Shown here one piece after another: positions 24,167-36,106 of a DNA stretch of 64,000 bases. Source of the stretch: Hofstenia miamia (Eukaryota; Xenacoelomorpha; Acoela); the NCBI GenBank assembly GCA_004352715.1, contig SCFE01000005.1, positions 739,556 through 803,555 on the forward strand. The letters are read 5' to 3'. The translations under genes were made by a program, and so were the position numbers. Under the pieces are notes generated by a model. The model had not been told where the DNA came from and searched no databases. It saw only the letters and a list, made by a program, of their open reading frames with translations. The stretch's first letter is position 1. Every line of letters begins with the position of its first letter.

Positions 24167-27100
24167 CTAAATATTTAATTAAATGCTGTATATTTAGATA
24201 TACACAATATAGGAGAAAGCTCAAAATTTTATGGAAAATCTTCTGTTTCAATGTGAAACCTAATGCCAACTTCATCAAAAAAATTTATACTAAAGTGAAG
24301 TCTTCTATATTTGAATTTTATTAATCTGCTAATTTCCTCCAAGGGTTTTTCCTTATATCCTTCTAGTTACTGCTTATAAAAAATAATGCCATAATTGACA
24401 TTAATATTTTAGTCTCATAATGTTTCATGCCATCTTGTGTAAAAATAAAAAATTTAAAAATATATCAAATCACAATTGGAAATATAGGCAATGTTATAAA
24501 TACTACTATACACCTTTCAATAAAAAATTTAGACAAGATTCAACGTGTTATTTTCAAGGCTCCCAACAGCACTGCTGTTAACAGCGCCGTTAATAGCTGC
24601 AAGCTGTTACAACAAACAGCAAACATGTGCTATTTAGCACTAGAACTCCGAACCCGTCATTTCCGACCGTTTTTGATGCAATTGTTAACAACTACTTCCC
24701 TACATGTAAAAATTTTTACACGTTTACACCTATATTCACTAATTCTGCTGTAAAGTACGAATTGATGATATTTTCGGAATACAGACAGACTTAGATATTA
24801 AAAATCATTAATACCCCTTAAACTCCAAAAACCGGTCATTTGTGACCCAGACTAAACATTTCATGCATGCGCTTGTGTAGTTATATTTATGCAGTAATAT
24901 ACTTTATATTGAGCATGCATTTAACAGTTTTGGTCGTTTTAGTTAAAAATTAATGACAAGAGAAGCAGCAAAACGGGCTCTTAATCAAATTATGTGGGAT
25001 ATTGCATCAGATATCAGTAGCAGTGTTTATTAAATATGAACCTGAATGCCTGTATAAATCTCACTGTAATAAATGCTACACAAATACTGATCATTTATGA
25101 CCGGATTAGGAATTAAGGGGTGTATTAAATTTTCGGAGATCTAGTGTTAAAACAGCACATAATATTAACCCATTTCGGTATATTATCTGTGTTGTTAACA
25201 CACTGTCAATGTCTTTCAATCCCCACAACAGGCCATCAAGGACGCACAAGAATTCAAACCAGTACTGTAATAATTGATAAAGATACTTGCAGCCACAAGA
25301 AGTCCACAAACACCATTGGTAGAGGGTGATTCAACGAATCAATTATATTTTATATTTGGATTCTAATTAATATTCATTTTTTATTTATAACTGTTATGTC
25401 TCGCTCTTTATCAACTTCCTTCTAAAATGGATGATCGAAATTTCATTTGGTACACTTTTCAAAACATTTACAAAGCACCGGGTAGGGTTAGGTTATTGTT
25501 TTTAAAACGGAGAGGGGGCTGACACCTTCACCTCGGCTGTAAACAAACAATGATCACAGTAATTGTTGATGTTGAAAGAAACGTTTTCTTTCCATTGGTG
25601 TAATCTACTTATTCTAACAGACTGCATAAATATTATGTGAAAAAGATTTTCTAAATTTGATTTGGTGAAGTTTTTAAGCGATTGTAAATTAAAGGTAATT
25701 ATTTTCAATTTTGTTCGCAGCTGGTCCCAAAGGGTGTTGGTCACCCCCTAAATTAATTGTGATTAGTTAAATGAAAAGGTAAAAACATTAAAAGCATTTA
25801 AAAACTAGTCGGGAAACGCATCTTTAGAGTCTATTTTTCAATAAGACCAAATAAGACCGTAAAAAAACCTCCTGCTCTTATCCATGTAATGTCAGAGCCC
25901 ATCTACGAATTTTTCATTGATTAAATCTAAGAACTAAGTAAACAAATATCGAAGCTGTTAACAGCGAGAGGGTTGCTGTTTGCTGTTAAAAGCTTCTTTA
26001 GCTGTTAACAGCGAAATTGGAGGCCCTGGTTATTTTTTATATTTACTGCATTTTAAAAATGGAAACCCAAATTAACAAAATTATTCACTAAAAAAATTAA
26101 GCAATTGCTTAAATAACAAATATTTGGGATTTTATAATACCAGTAATTGCACAATAATTATGCACATGTTATGCTCAATACAAAAAGTAAAGTGCACAGT
26201 TGCATTTGGGTTGACAGAACACTCCATCAAGCGAGAAAATGGAAATGTTTTTCTGCATATATTTATAGTGTGATAATAGTTTTATCAATCGACACTTTTA
26301 CTTCTTGATTAATACTATCTCCCAAAATTTCTATGCAAATTATATGTAGTCAGCAAATAATTTTTAGAAAATTATACTTATGCAATTTAAGACGAAAAAA
26401 CTCCATAGTTGTTCATAAATCAAATATTTCTTAAGTACCTGATGAAAAATTTACGACCTTTTGTTTGCAGTCCCAGTCAGTGACTAGAAATTGCGGCAAT
26501 TCAACATCTTGAAAGCCATCTGCACAACCCTTACCAGGCGCTTTCCACTTAAGCATTATGTCGTGCCGGCTGTAGCCATCTAGAACAAACATTTTGAAAA
26601 CTTCAAATGCGCAAATATAAGAACTTACAGCTTTCCAAATTCAGAGAGCAGTTTTGAACATCATGAGGAAATTTCTTCAGGTCATAAACACAAGAGGCTG
26701 TTACAGAGAGCCTAAATATTGCATTAGCCGTGTTGGAGTATCGTTAATTTTTAAGAGTTCACATTTAATTAATATATTAATAGTTGGGACTAGAGAATTC
26801 TCGCACTCGCATTGCTATTGTATAGAAAAATCAAAATTGCAAATTCTTTGCATGTTAGCATTGAGAAAAACAAAATAATGACTGGTTTGAACAACATTCC
26901 TAAGTTATAGCAGCTTAAATCTTTTTTCACATTAAAGATTTGTGGGAAGGTACGTGGTTACGATACGTATCTGCCCTCACAAGGAATCAGACCAGAAATC
27001 GAGAAGGGCTTGGAAAATTGATAGCTATATTTGCATGATATCAAGAAGTCCATTCCTAGTATTTAACCCTATATCCACTAGCGTTATTTTAAAGTAACAA

Positions 27101-29948
27101 ACCGCTTTTTCCAAATGTTTACCAGTTTGTCTAAGACTTAATATTGAAAATATTTATAAATATATACCGTAAATTCCGGCATATAAGACACCTCGGCAAA
27201 TAAGAACCCCGAAAAATTATAAAGAAAAAATTAGAACTTAGTATATCCTCGCAGCATAAGACCTCTCCTATATAAAATACGTTTTGAAGATGAGGTATAT
27301 CTCTAGATGTATATGCATAAGGGAAATATCCGTGCTATTTATTCGGCAGGTTGTTAACAAAATTAGTTTGTTAACATCATTATCACTGGTAGTTATAATT
27401 TCTTCCTTGGTGTGAAAAAATTTATTGGAATTGTCTGCTTTCATAAATTACATTTTAGCTTCTGAAAAATAGAATTTTGAAAAGGTACAGTAGAATGTAT
27501 CAGGGTCTTCTTAACATATTAAGAACGGAATGTTATCATGTCAAAAATTACAAATAACAAAAAGATACCAATATTTGTAATCTTAAGATTTATATTGTTC
27601 ATAAAGTTCGTTATATAAGCACTAGGGCCAAATCGCAATTCAAAAGCATGTTCAATTTCCTACTCCGAGCATATCCTATAAAATTCTGTGAGCATGAATA
27701 TAAGCATAAGCATTTTCGATGTATTACAGGAAATTGAGATCAGCGAAAACACAATAATTTTGAGAAGTATTTAAATATAGATTTTTCATGCAGGCATTTA
27801 GCGACTAACTTCGCAATAATAATATTGAATTTAACTTCAAAGTGTTTTGTTGATTTTAAGATTCGACTATTATAGATAATTAATCAGCGCAGCAGGAGAA
27901 AGACCACATCTGAATGGGGGCAAAGCATGCTATCAAGTAAAAACATTTACATAGATTTTCAATAAAATATCATTTCAACTTATTTAGACAAAATAACTAT
28001 TTAAGTCGAGACTGTGAAATCAATTTAATCACGATATTATAGTAGCAAGGATTATGAAGAAATGTTCCCACACCGAAAAGATTAATATACATTTCAAAAG
28101 ACAGTGACTCAACTGTATAGGGAGTTGACACTTAAATCACATCTGTAGTTCGAACTGAACAATGAAATTTATGAAGCTCTGAGCTGTGTTGTGTCTATTT
28201 TGGTAATGTATAAGTAGGTCAGTAGCGTAGACAAAATAAAAAATCAAGAGGGGCAGAATCATTTCCTGGAGGGGCAACAAACTGATTCAATTAAAATTTT
28301 GGAAAAAAGTGCAGTACACTTTTCAGTTTTGTAAATATTTAGTATATATACATAACTCTGAAATGCATGTCATATTTTAGATAATTATGCGTTTCAGATC
28401 AATTCAAATTCCAATAAGAAAAATTATTTCATCGATTCAAACTAATCTAGGATAGGCACATAGCTAGGATTATGCAAAAGTGGCCTGTAAAGTATATGGG
28501 ATGGTGGCAGACCCATTACTATTTATTCAAACTTTAAAAGAAGCAATGAAAGTTTTTAATATATTTTTAAACAAGCTGTATAACAAGTCGTCATTGATCG
28601 ATTTCTTAACACTTTATGATAGTAATATGAACACTAGTTAATACTATCAAACTTTCAAATGAAATATGATCGTATATCTATTTTATATACTTAGTTATCT
28701 CAACTCAAATTGCAATGAGAAATGTTTTAAGATACATGACCTTAATATAATATCTACATGTCTCACCTAACCATATGCAGCCATTATTAAGGCTGAGTAA
28801 GAACTATGTTTCTTGTTGGCTATAAGCAATAGTAAACTAACGCCCATATTCCACAGCTTTTGTCTAGCATTGATGTCCCCTCTGCAATAGCAGGCTCATA
28901 AACGCGTTCAACTAGGGCTGCGTATTGTGCACATGAAGCTCCCACGTTTCTTATATAAATGTAACAGCATGAACTGCTTGATGCAAAATAACGCCTAATA
29001 ATGATGTTGATTTGGCGGGCAAATAAATGTTAGTAATGTTAAATATCTAGCCAATCAGTGGTTAATTGTAATTCGTAATTCCTTCATGTTTAAATACTCG
29101 AGTGTGGAAATAAATTCAAACCCAATTCAGCTTAAATTTAACGTTTAGCGGAATTCTTGTTAATTGTANTACATGACCTTAATATAATATCTACATGTCT
29201 CACCTAACCATATGCAGCCATTATTAAGGCTGAGTAAGAACTATGTTTCTTGTTGGCTATAAGCAATAGTAAACTAACGCCCATATTCCACAGCTTTTGT
29301 CTAGCATTGATGTCCCCTCTGCAATAGCAGGCTCATAAACGCGTTCAACTAGGGCTGCGTATTGTGCACATGACACAGTATGAGCTTGTCTGGTTTACTG
29401 CTACTAACTGTTTCAGCCGCTAAAATAGGCTAAAATTATGCCCGCTTCACGTTTCTTATATAAATGTAACAGCATGCACTGCTTGATGCAAAATAACGCC
29501 TAATAATGATGTTGATTTGGCGGGTAAATAAATGTTAGTAATGTTAAACATCTAGCCAATCAGTGATTAATTGTAATTCGTAATTCCTTCATGTTTAAAT
29601 ACTCGAGTGTGGAAATAAATTCAAACCCAATTCAGCTTAAATTTAACGTTTAGCGGAATTCTTGTTAATTGCATATTAAATTTGATGTGAACGTTATTTA
29701 AATAGGGCCATTGACAATTTATTTATCTTTTAACTAAACAATATTAATAGTAATAGGTTCATTCTGCTCCAAAAAGAGGGGGGCCTTGCCCCCTGGCCCC
29801 CTGTGGCTACGCCAGTGAATTAGGTGCATATTCAATTTTCACTTCCATATCATTTTCATGACTAGAGGAAGCATTGTTTTGAAACGTAATTTATTTATAC
29901 CAATGACACTTTTGAGAAACTATTAGAGGTACTAAATTGCTATTGCAA

Positions 29949-29995
<47 letters not shown>

Positions 29996-30403
29996 CCTAA
30001 CCCAACCCAAAATTCAGCAATTGAATTTTGACCCTACCCAAGTTGTTCTTATTATTGTGTTTGACCCAACTTAAAGACGTATTAAAATGTGACCCACTGA
30101 TAACCTAACTGCAATGTGAATACCTTTACAGGTTTTTGCTTCATAACCAAGATACATAAACACGATTAAAAAGAATATCATTTAAAATGTATTAAAAAGT
30201 AAAAATAAATGAATTGTGTAAAAAAGTAAATTTTCTTGTACTGAAATATAAGAAATTAGAGTAAACAATACATAACTCTCATGCAAACGTACATGCAGAA
30301 TGCCTTTCAATGACCCAAACATGATCCATTTTGCTTAGAAACATTGACTAAACTCAGCACATTTGCAAAAAATGTGGCCAAATCCCACCTATTTACAGCC
30401 CAG

Positions 30404-30439
<36 letters not shown>

Positions 30440-33400
30440 NNNNNNNNNNNNNNNNNNNNNNNNNNNNNNNNNNNNNNNNNNNNNNNNNNNNNNNNNNNNN
30501 NNNNNNNNNNNNNNNNNNNNNNNNNNNNNNNNNNNNNNNNNNNNNNNNNNNNNNNNNNNNNNNNNNNNNNNNNNNNNNNNNNNNNNNNNNNNNNNNNNNN
30601 NNNNNNNNNNNNNNNNNNNNNNNNNNNNNNNNNNNNNNNNNNNNNNNNNNNNNNNNNNNNNNNNNNNNNNNNNNNNNNNNNNNNNNNNNNNNNNNNNNNN
30701 NNNNNNNNNNNNNNNNNNNNNNNNNNNNNNNNNNNNNNNNNNNNNNNNNNNNNNNNNNNNNNNNNNNNNNNNNNNNNNNNNNNNNNNNNNNNNNNNNNNN
30801 NNNNNNNNNNNNNNNNNNNNNNNNNNNNNNNNNNNNNNNNNNNNNNNNNNNATATATATATATATATATATATATATTGAATTTTTTTCCTGATATTGGT
30901 TTAATGATTGCATCAAAACAATTTGGATAGTTTCCAGGCCAAATAAGAGTTATGGAACTCCTAAAATCTGTAATTAAGGTAGATCTGAAATTATTAAATT
31001 GCATAATTTATTGGTAAAACATTTTAGTAAATTTTTTATAATATTGTAGATATTATTTTGTTATAATATATGTGGGCTGTGTTGAGCTGAGTTGGGCGAG
31101 GTCGGTATTATCCTTTTCTAAGTTTTACTAAGCAATTGCCTGAAACTAGCCCAAACTTCCTAAAAAATTCCCAGATCGGGTATAAAAATTTATTTTTCCT
31201 AGTTTTATACACTATTCAACATATAAATTGATCGTAAGATTTATGCAAAAAGATACAGGCATTTTGTTTTATAGAAACCAACATAATTATCATCAAATAC
31301 CAATTTTAGGGTAAATCTTGATCTTTAGATTTTGGCGAAGCATCTTAGTAATTCACGTGTTAAGAACCTTTATTGAATCTGTATGAAAACTGCAGGTTCC
31401 AGTTATTGGGTAAGGGAGTTAAACCTTTGAAAATATTCTGTTTAGGTTTTGTGTTTTGGGTTAAAAAATATGCGTTTTTCAAGGGTTTCTTTCTGATAGG
31501 GAAGACAAATTGCTTAGAATCATGTTTACCACAAGAGATTTCCATTCTAACCTTAATCCGTAAATGATGGAGCCTTGTGGAAAAATTCTGAGCATGCGGT
31601 TTTTCACAGTGACATCTTGAAGATAAGAATCTTTATCATTTGTAAAATATGTATCTGGAAGCCAAAGCTTTTCTGTCATTCTTCCGTCCATTGGAAGAAC
31701 ATAAAGCCCACTGTAGTTAAATGAAAGCCTCTGATCTCTCCAATATTGACGAAGATATATTGTCATTGTATAGTCCTAAACAAATGCATACCGTGTACTT
31801 AATTCAAAGAATGTTTTTCCCTACTGTATTAAATTATCTCGTTTCATTTACATTATGCAGAAAATTATAATGGTTGATATTAATAGAACATACACTTTTG
31901 AATTGAAGTTCATTTGAACTACTTATCAATTCAACTATTCACATATTTTAATATTTGGAACTGATTGTATTTCATATTAGAAGGACATTGGATGAAATTG
32001 TATGTAAGGACTTTTCTATGTAATTTAATATTATTGGAAATATCTCTAATTGGAAAACATTATATTGTGGACTTCAAATATTGCACTTATTCATACAAAA
32101 ATTACCATATTAACTTCCGATATTCTATCAACTGATCCTATCACCAAATTTACATCTACTTCCACTGGCTTTGTAGCTAAATCAAAAAGAGGGAATTAGT
32201 GCTTGCATCATGTATGTAATATAATGACGTGAATTCATTAGTAACTCATGAAATACCACTTAGTCTAATTTTGCCCAAAACCAGAACAATATACTTCAGG
32301 AGCTAATGACAATTATGCATTAAGATTTCTTTACTTTTCATATAATTCCACAATCTTCTTGCTATTCTTGAAATCCCATCATGTCTGGTTGACTTAAACT
32401 AAGAAATCACTTATGGAACTAAATTTCTGTGTTAACACATATATATGCATTAATATTTAGAAAACTTAGTTCCTTAATAACAGACTAATATGCTTTATAT
32501 TAGAATTATTGAGATGCAGAATTTGCAAAAATTCCTGGATAGAAACATAGGAGTAGACATTAACTCGGTCACTTTTTTGTAAAAGGCATATGAAAAAATT
32601 AGTTATCAACGAATAGTTTGTGTAAAACTGCCAATATGCCTGATTTTTCAAGTGGTTTGGCATATTTGTTACACATTTTGTTCAAGGTTGTTATTGAGGC
32701 AAAATAGACATGGTATTTGTGATGATAAATGTTGCTGAAGCTAAGCACCATCTAATAGATCTTTCATTATTGACAGATTCACATTGTTGATTTTTTTCCA
32801 ATTATTCACTGAATTGAATTCACTGATAAATGCTTAAATATTTAAAATTTGAATGCATAAAACCTTAGGAACACATAATATCATCACTAAAACTTTAATA
32901 CACTGCTCTAACCAAATTCCTTGTTTGCATATTATCATTTTATTCAAAAAATCGATGTAAATTTTTCCCATCTATTGAGAAGATTAACAAATCAACCATT
33001 GCAATTTTGGAAATATTCCTATAGGAATTTGTTTATATTGTTGTGTCAAAATAGGAATATATGCTGACTGATGGAGGTATGAGTCTCACAGGCTCTTGTT
33101 TTCAGCTATGATAGGAAATGCAGCAGAAGTCTACTGACTTTTAATCCAATTGAGTGGAAACAATATTCAGCTTGACTTCATGCAACAAATTTCCAGAGAT
33201 ATAATTATTCGTATGGAATTGAATATTAAAAAAATGAAAAATTCCCATTTTTTGAGGTTGTCAGGAGCAGCTAATATTCAAAATCTGCAAAAACTTGTTG
33301 TGATTTATATTAAAAAGTTTAACTGTATGCTTTGTTTTGCTGCGAGATGTTAACATTTCTAAGAATTTTGACACAATTAATGGCCGAATTTTATATAAAA

Positions 33401-35107
33401 ATGATTGTATTATATTTGTTCAAGATGTGGTAAACAAGTATAAAAAATGTTTAGTGCTTACGAATTCCGAAGTCTGGACGTAGTCTGTTGTCATAGTTTT
33501 CCAGAATTGCACTTGAAATATTCCATTCTTTGAACATACTTTCACAAACCACTCTATGCGAAAAGCATTATTAGTTAACTTTAGAATTTATAAAAAATTA
33601 ACATAATATTTCTAAAGCATTGCCAAATATTAGATTTAATAATATGTAACAGTATTTCAATATTAAAAAGGTTTTTTTTGTAGTTGCATTTTTTGTTAGA
33701 TTATAAGCCCATTGTTAGTCTCTTATCAACAAAAAATATTTCTTCTTTAAACTGAGCATGTTTGAATTTTGAATATAATAGTTCAAAAAAGTGGTTTAAG
33801 CTTAATCTTAATATATCTTTCAAAGCAAATAGTCAGTCAAAATCCAAGCACAACAGTTTGATTTGGTTTTCTTTGATACTTATTGATCGACATTAAAATC
33901 AAAGGCTAACATAAATGCATGACAAAATTAAAATAAAACCTTCAACACTTTTTAAGAAAATAAATAGAAGGAGATCCGCTTAGAAATTAATTTCTTTCAT
34001 TATGGTTAAATATTTTATGAGTCTTCTAACTTTCACGCGCTTGGCTAATTTAAAATTAATATCCAATCAAATTTATGAATAGGGTTGCTAATGCAGTACT
34101 TAATGCCAATCAATATTTATAGACTTAAAAATGCTATATATTAGCTGAAAGATTTATCAGATCTGTTTTTACATAAATATAATAGAAACAGTTTTTTCAT
34201 AATTAAAGTGATGTTGTTTTTAAATCAGAGGAGCTTTGATGTATTTCTGATTTAGTTGACATATTTTACAGCAAGGGTAAATTTGAGTTAAAGAAAAATT
34301 TGTTTTATAGTTATTTATTTAATTATGCTGATAATTAAATTGAATTTAGAATGCTTAAGTTTTGCAGTTTGACTTCATGATTAAGATTATGTGTATTATT
34401 AAAATTAAAAATATTACGTTCATTTTCACTATAGCAATCATTACATTATAACATGTAATTAACATGCGATTTGTAATGAAAAAATCTATTAGAAATTTGA
34501 TACACTAAAATAATTGCAAAATATCCTAAGCAATTCAATTGATATTTTAAATGTATTTATTCTGAGATACTTTAAAAAATATAAATAAATTTATAATTTC
34601 ACTGGTTTAATGTTCAATTTCTTGGAATTTTACTGTAAACATGACAGCAAACTAGTTTAGTAAAATATGTTTGTGAAGCATTAAATTTAACAAACCCTAA
34701 TCCTAACCTATCCCGATTTGAAAGTTCACAACCGTTTCCAGTCTTGAATCTTAGCTAAAACTTTATCCTGTTCGTTGAAAATTTTAAGTGCCAATGCAAA
34801 TATATTTAAGAATTTACATTATTTCAAAATATTTAAAAATTTTTTTTTAATTTAGTACTTAAGTTATGAAAAAGTAGTGGGTTGCAAAAAAAAAATTTTA
34901 TGGCAAAATAATTTTCTGATGAGTACTTGAACATTTATAGTTTTAATCAATTTGTAATTATATTATTTTGTATATTATTCACTGAAGACAATATTTGAGT
35001 TTAATTTTTTTGAAAAAATACTTCAAGCATGCTAACATGTAAAGATATATATAAAAAATTACTCACAAAAAGGTTGCTGAAAAAAGTAATAGTTTGCAAG
35101 TAAACAT
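24014..35107 (-). CDS. GABA-A receptor beta-type subunit, exons 1-7 (3' part missing)
   Basis: Seven exons on the minus strand (35107-35067, 33553-33462, 32176-32106, 31775-31552, 26711-26629, 26579-26439, 24166-24014) join in phase into 268 codons: signal peptide, extracellular ligand domain and TM1. The Cys-loop is C150-x13-C164. Residues matching the GABA site of vertebrate beta subunits are present: Tyr111 (loop A, WLPDTYF), Glu169-Ser-Tyr171 (loop B, ESYGY) and Phe215, Ser217, Tyr220 (loop C, NFSSGVYDRL). TM1 is SVGYFVFQTYMPC and runs to PARVALG, the anion-channel signature before the pore helix. Potential N-glycosylation sites are NIS, NYS, NCS and NFS. It most resembles beta/LCCH3-type subunits. 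Exons for TM2-TM4 were searched for by eye down to 12.3 kb and not found; they may be below the window, misassembled or lost. Confidence 0.88.
24555..26028. mobile_element. hAT-type element with perfect 8-bp target duplication
   Basis: Inverted ends CAAGGCTCCC... and, reversed, CAGGGCCTCC... are flanked on both sides by GTTATTTT, an exact 8-bp duplication typical of hAT. The palindrome GCTGTTAACAGC occurs at 24574, 25954 and 26001, near both ends, as subterminal transposase-binding repeats do. No transposase frame was recognised; a piggyBac-like element is nested inside. It lies in the beta-subunit intron between exons 6 and 7. Confidence 0.8.
24638..25146. mobile_element. piggyBac-like MITE nested in the hAT element
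   Basis: The left end CACTAGAACTCCGAACCCGT and the reversed right end CACTAGATCTCCGAAAA are flanked by TTAG and TTAA, the piggyBac target allowing one mutation. A second inner inverted pair (from TACCCCTTAAACTCC at 24812 to 25124) is flanked by exact TTAA on both sides and shares the CCGGTCATTT motif. There may therefore be one element with internal repeats or two nested ones. Non-coding. Confidence 0.55.
26439..26579 (-). CDS. GABA-R beta exon 6 (loops B-C)
   Basis: 141 bp. Acceptor TTGTTCTAG, donor TCATCAG|gtactt. Encodes GYSRHDIMLKW, VELPQFLVTD and loop C ending NFSSG. Separated from exon 5 by a 49-bp intron. Confidence 0.9.
26629..26711 (-). CDS. GABA-R beta exon 5 (Cys-loop)
   Basis: 83 bp. 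Acceptor AATATTTAG, donor AGCT|gtaagt. Encodes CVYDLKKFPHDVQNC, with 13 residues between the cysteines. Confidence 0.92.
26712..28219 (-). other. Beta-subunit intron, proximal part
   Basis: Non-coding. Contains a possible pogo/Tigger-type end at 27168 and nothing else recognised. Confidence 0.6.
27168..27280. mobile_element. Possible pogo/Tigger-type terminus (one end only)
   Basis: CCGTAAATTCCGGCATATAA followed by repeated ATAAGAC/ATAAGAAC motifs each ending CC resembles the terminal and subterminal repeats of pogo-like elements. No matching inverted end was found. Confidence 0.3.
28733..29167. repeat. Tandem segment, copy 1
   Basis: Nearly identical to 29171-29671 but lacking about 66 bp found there. 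The two copies are joined across a single N. Confidence 0.9.
29171..29671. repeat. Tandem segment, copy 2
   Basis: Starts TACATGACC like copy 1 and ends TTGTTAATTG. It has an extra segment after GTGCACATGA and a few substitutions, as two alleles or diverged repeats would. Confidence 0.9.
29952..29992. repeat. (AT)n microsatellite
   Basis: Pure AT run. Confidence 0.95.
30440..30851. other. Assembly gap (412 N) inside an (AT)n tract
   Basis: The N run is bordered on both sides by AT repeats (30407-30439 and 30852-30878), so assembly probably broke in a long microsatellite. Confidence 0.99.
31552..31775 (-). CDS. GABA-R beta exon 4 (loops A, D and E)
   Basis: Acceptor TGTTTAG, donor TTAAG|gttaga, phase 2. 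Contains DYTMTIYLRQYWRD, EKLWLPDTYFTNDKDS and QDVTVKNRMLRI, all diagnostic of beta-type GABA receptors. Confidence 0.92.
32106..32176 (-). CDS. GABA-R beta exon 3
   Basis: Acceptor TTGATTTAG, donor ATG|gtaatt. Encodes TKPVEVDVNLVIGSVDRISE, aligning with PPVEVxVxxxVxSxxxxSE of the family. Confidence 0.88.
33462..33553 (-). CDS. GABA-R beta exon 2 (N-terminal helix)
   Basis: Acceptor CGCATAG, donor |gtaagc. Contains ENYDNRLRPDFG, the YDxRLRPxFG motif of GABA/glycine receptors. Confidence 0.88.
33554..35066 (-). other. Beta-subunit intron 1
   Basis: AT-rich, non-coding, nothing else recognised. Confidence 0.6.
35067..35107 (-). CDS. GABA-R beta exon 1 (signal peptide)
   Basis: ATG at 35107, residues MFTCKLLLFSATF, donor |gtgagt, phase 2. 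Short and hydrophobic like a signal peptide; the matching phase with exon 2 supports it. Confidence 0.7.
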
Positions 35108-35554
35108 TGTGAAATAAATTTTAAGTATAATTTCTAACCAGTATGCCACCTAGTGTTTGCAAGAATCATTTCAATCACCTGAAATTTCAAAACAACGATT
35201 TCATATTTTGATAGGACAGTCGGATTGACTTGTTAATTGCACATTTCCAGACACAATGTTTGCTTAAAGCATACGCCACATCAATTATTTTCCAAAGCCT
35301 ATCCAAAAGTTCGGATTGCCACCATTCATTATTTATACTAACACGTTGATAGCAAGCCAAGTTTTCAATTATTTATTGTTTGTTGATTTTCTCCGTCCAA
35401 GTTTAACCAGCGTGTAGACCAGAAATCTCTGATTGCTGACCATTAGTATTTCACGGACGGATATCAAGCGTGATAACTGTAAATCATTTCACAATCATAC
35501 GCAAAATTATGGTTAGTTATTTGATATTTTGATTGAGTTGCAAATTTTTTATAG
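35108..35554. promoter_or_regulatory. Presumed bidirectional promoter between the two GABA receptor genes
   Basis: A 447-bp interval separates the divergent start codons (35107 minus, 35555 plus), so both promoters and 5' UTRs, or first non-coding exons, must fit here unless upstream exons exist. TTTTTTATAG directly before the plus-strand ATG looks like a splice acceptor, with GGTTAG at 35511 as a possible donor, suggesting a 43-bp intron in the alpha-gene 5' UTR. CCGTCC (35393) and GGACGG (35455) are an inverted pair of unknown meaning. No TATA box was assigned. Confidence 0.5.
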
Positions 35555-35610
35555 ATGTTTCATTGGCTTTTGTTTCTTATTCTATTTTGTGGATGTATAC
35601 ATACAATCAC
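35555..35610 (+). CDS. GABA-R alpha exon 1 (signal peptide)
   Basis: ATG preceded by TTTTTTATAG; encodes [18 protein letters not shown]; donor CAC|gtaagt, phase 2, matching exon 2 and the same phase as beta exon 1. Confidence 0.75.
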
Positions 35611-36050
35611 GTAAGTAATTTAATAATCTATGAAACGCTTTGAGATTTTTGTAAAACCATGAAAAACTAGCTAAATTCAATTTCATTTTAAAAATCGATG
35701 ATGCTTTCATTTGCCATTGCTTGAATTTATACTAAATAAATAAATATGGTCTATCAAACAATACATTAGAAGATTGAAGATTTGTTTCTTATTAGATACA
35801 TATATTTTCCTAAAAAAATTAAACTTGCAATGAAATATGAAACGTTGTTAGATTTATACCAATAAGCAGAGATTCATAGTGTTATCATTTCTAAATATTC
35901 AATATAAGAACATGACCAATTTTTTCATCTCTGTAGTCTTCCAACCATTACTTTTGCTTCAGAAAGTCATTTCAATGGTTTGCTAAGCAAAATAAAGTAT
36001 TTTGTAAGTAAGGAAATATACTAGATTTATAGAAATAGTAGGAAGCTTAG

Positions 36051-36106
<56 letters not shown>

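Larger units (their letters stand above)
28220..29817. mobile_element. hAT-type element, 1.6 kb
   Basis: The left end CAGTAGCGTAGACAAAATA and reversed right end CACTGGCGTAGCCACAGGGG are of the common CAGTGGCGTAGC hAT type. Flanking 8-mers AAGTAGGT and AATTAGGT agree at 7 of 8 positions. The interior is non-coding and largely occupied by two copies of a 435-500-bp segment. Sits in the beta-subunit intron between exons 4 and 5. Confidence 0.7.
29818..31551 (-). other. Beta-subunit intron, distal part, with gap
   Basis: Non-coding apart from repeats. Contains (AT)n tracts at 29952-29992, 30407-30439 and 30852-30878 and an N gap. CGACCTAACCCAACCC at 29993 has a loose reverse counterpart near 31085-31110, possibly the ends of another element around the gap. 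Confidence 0.5.

Noticed and set aside
24427-24753. 108-codon plus-strand ORF
   Set aside because: Falls across the end of the hAT element and has no family resemblance.
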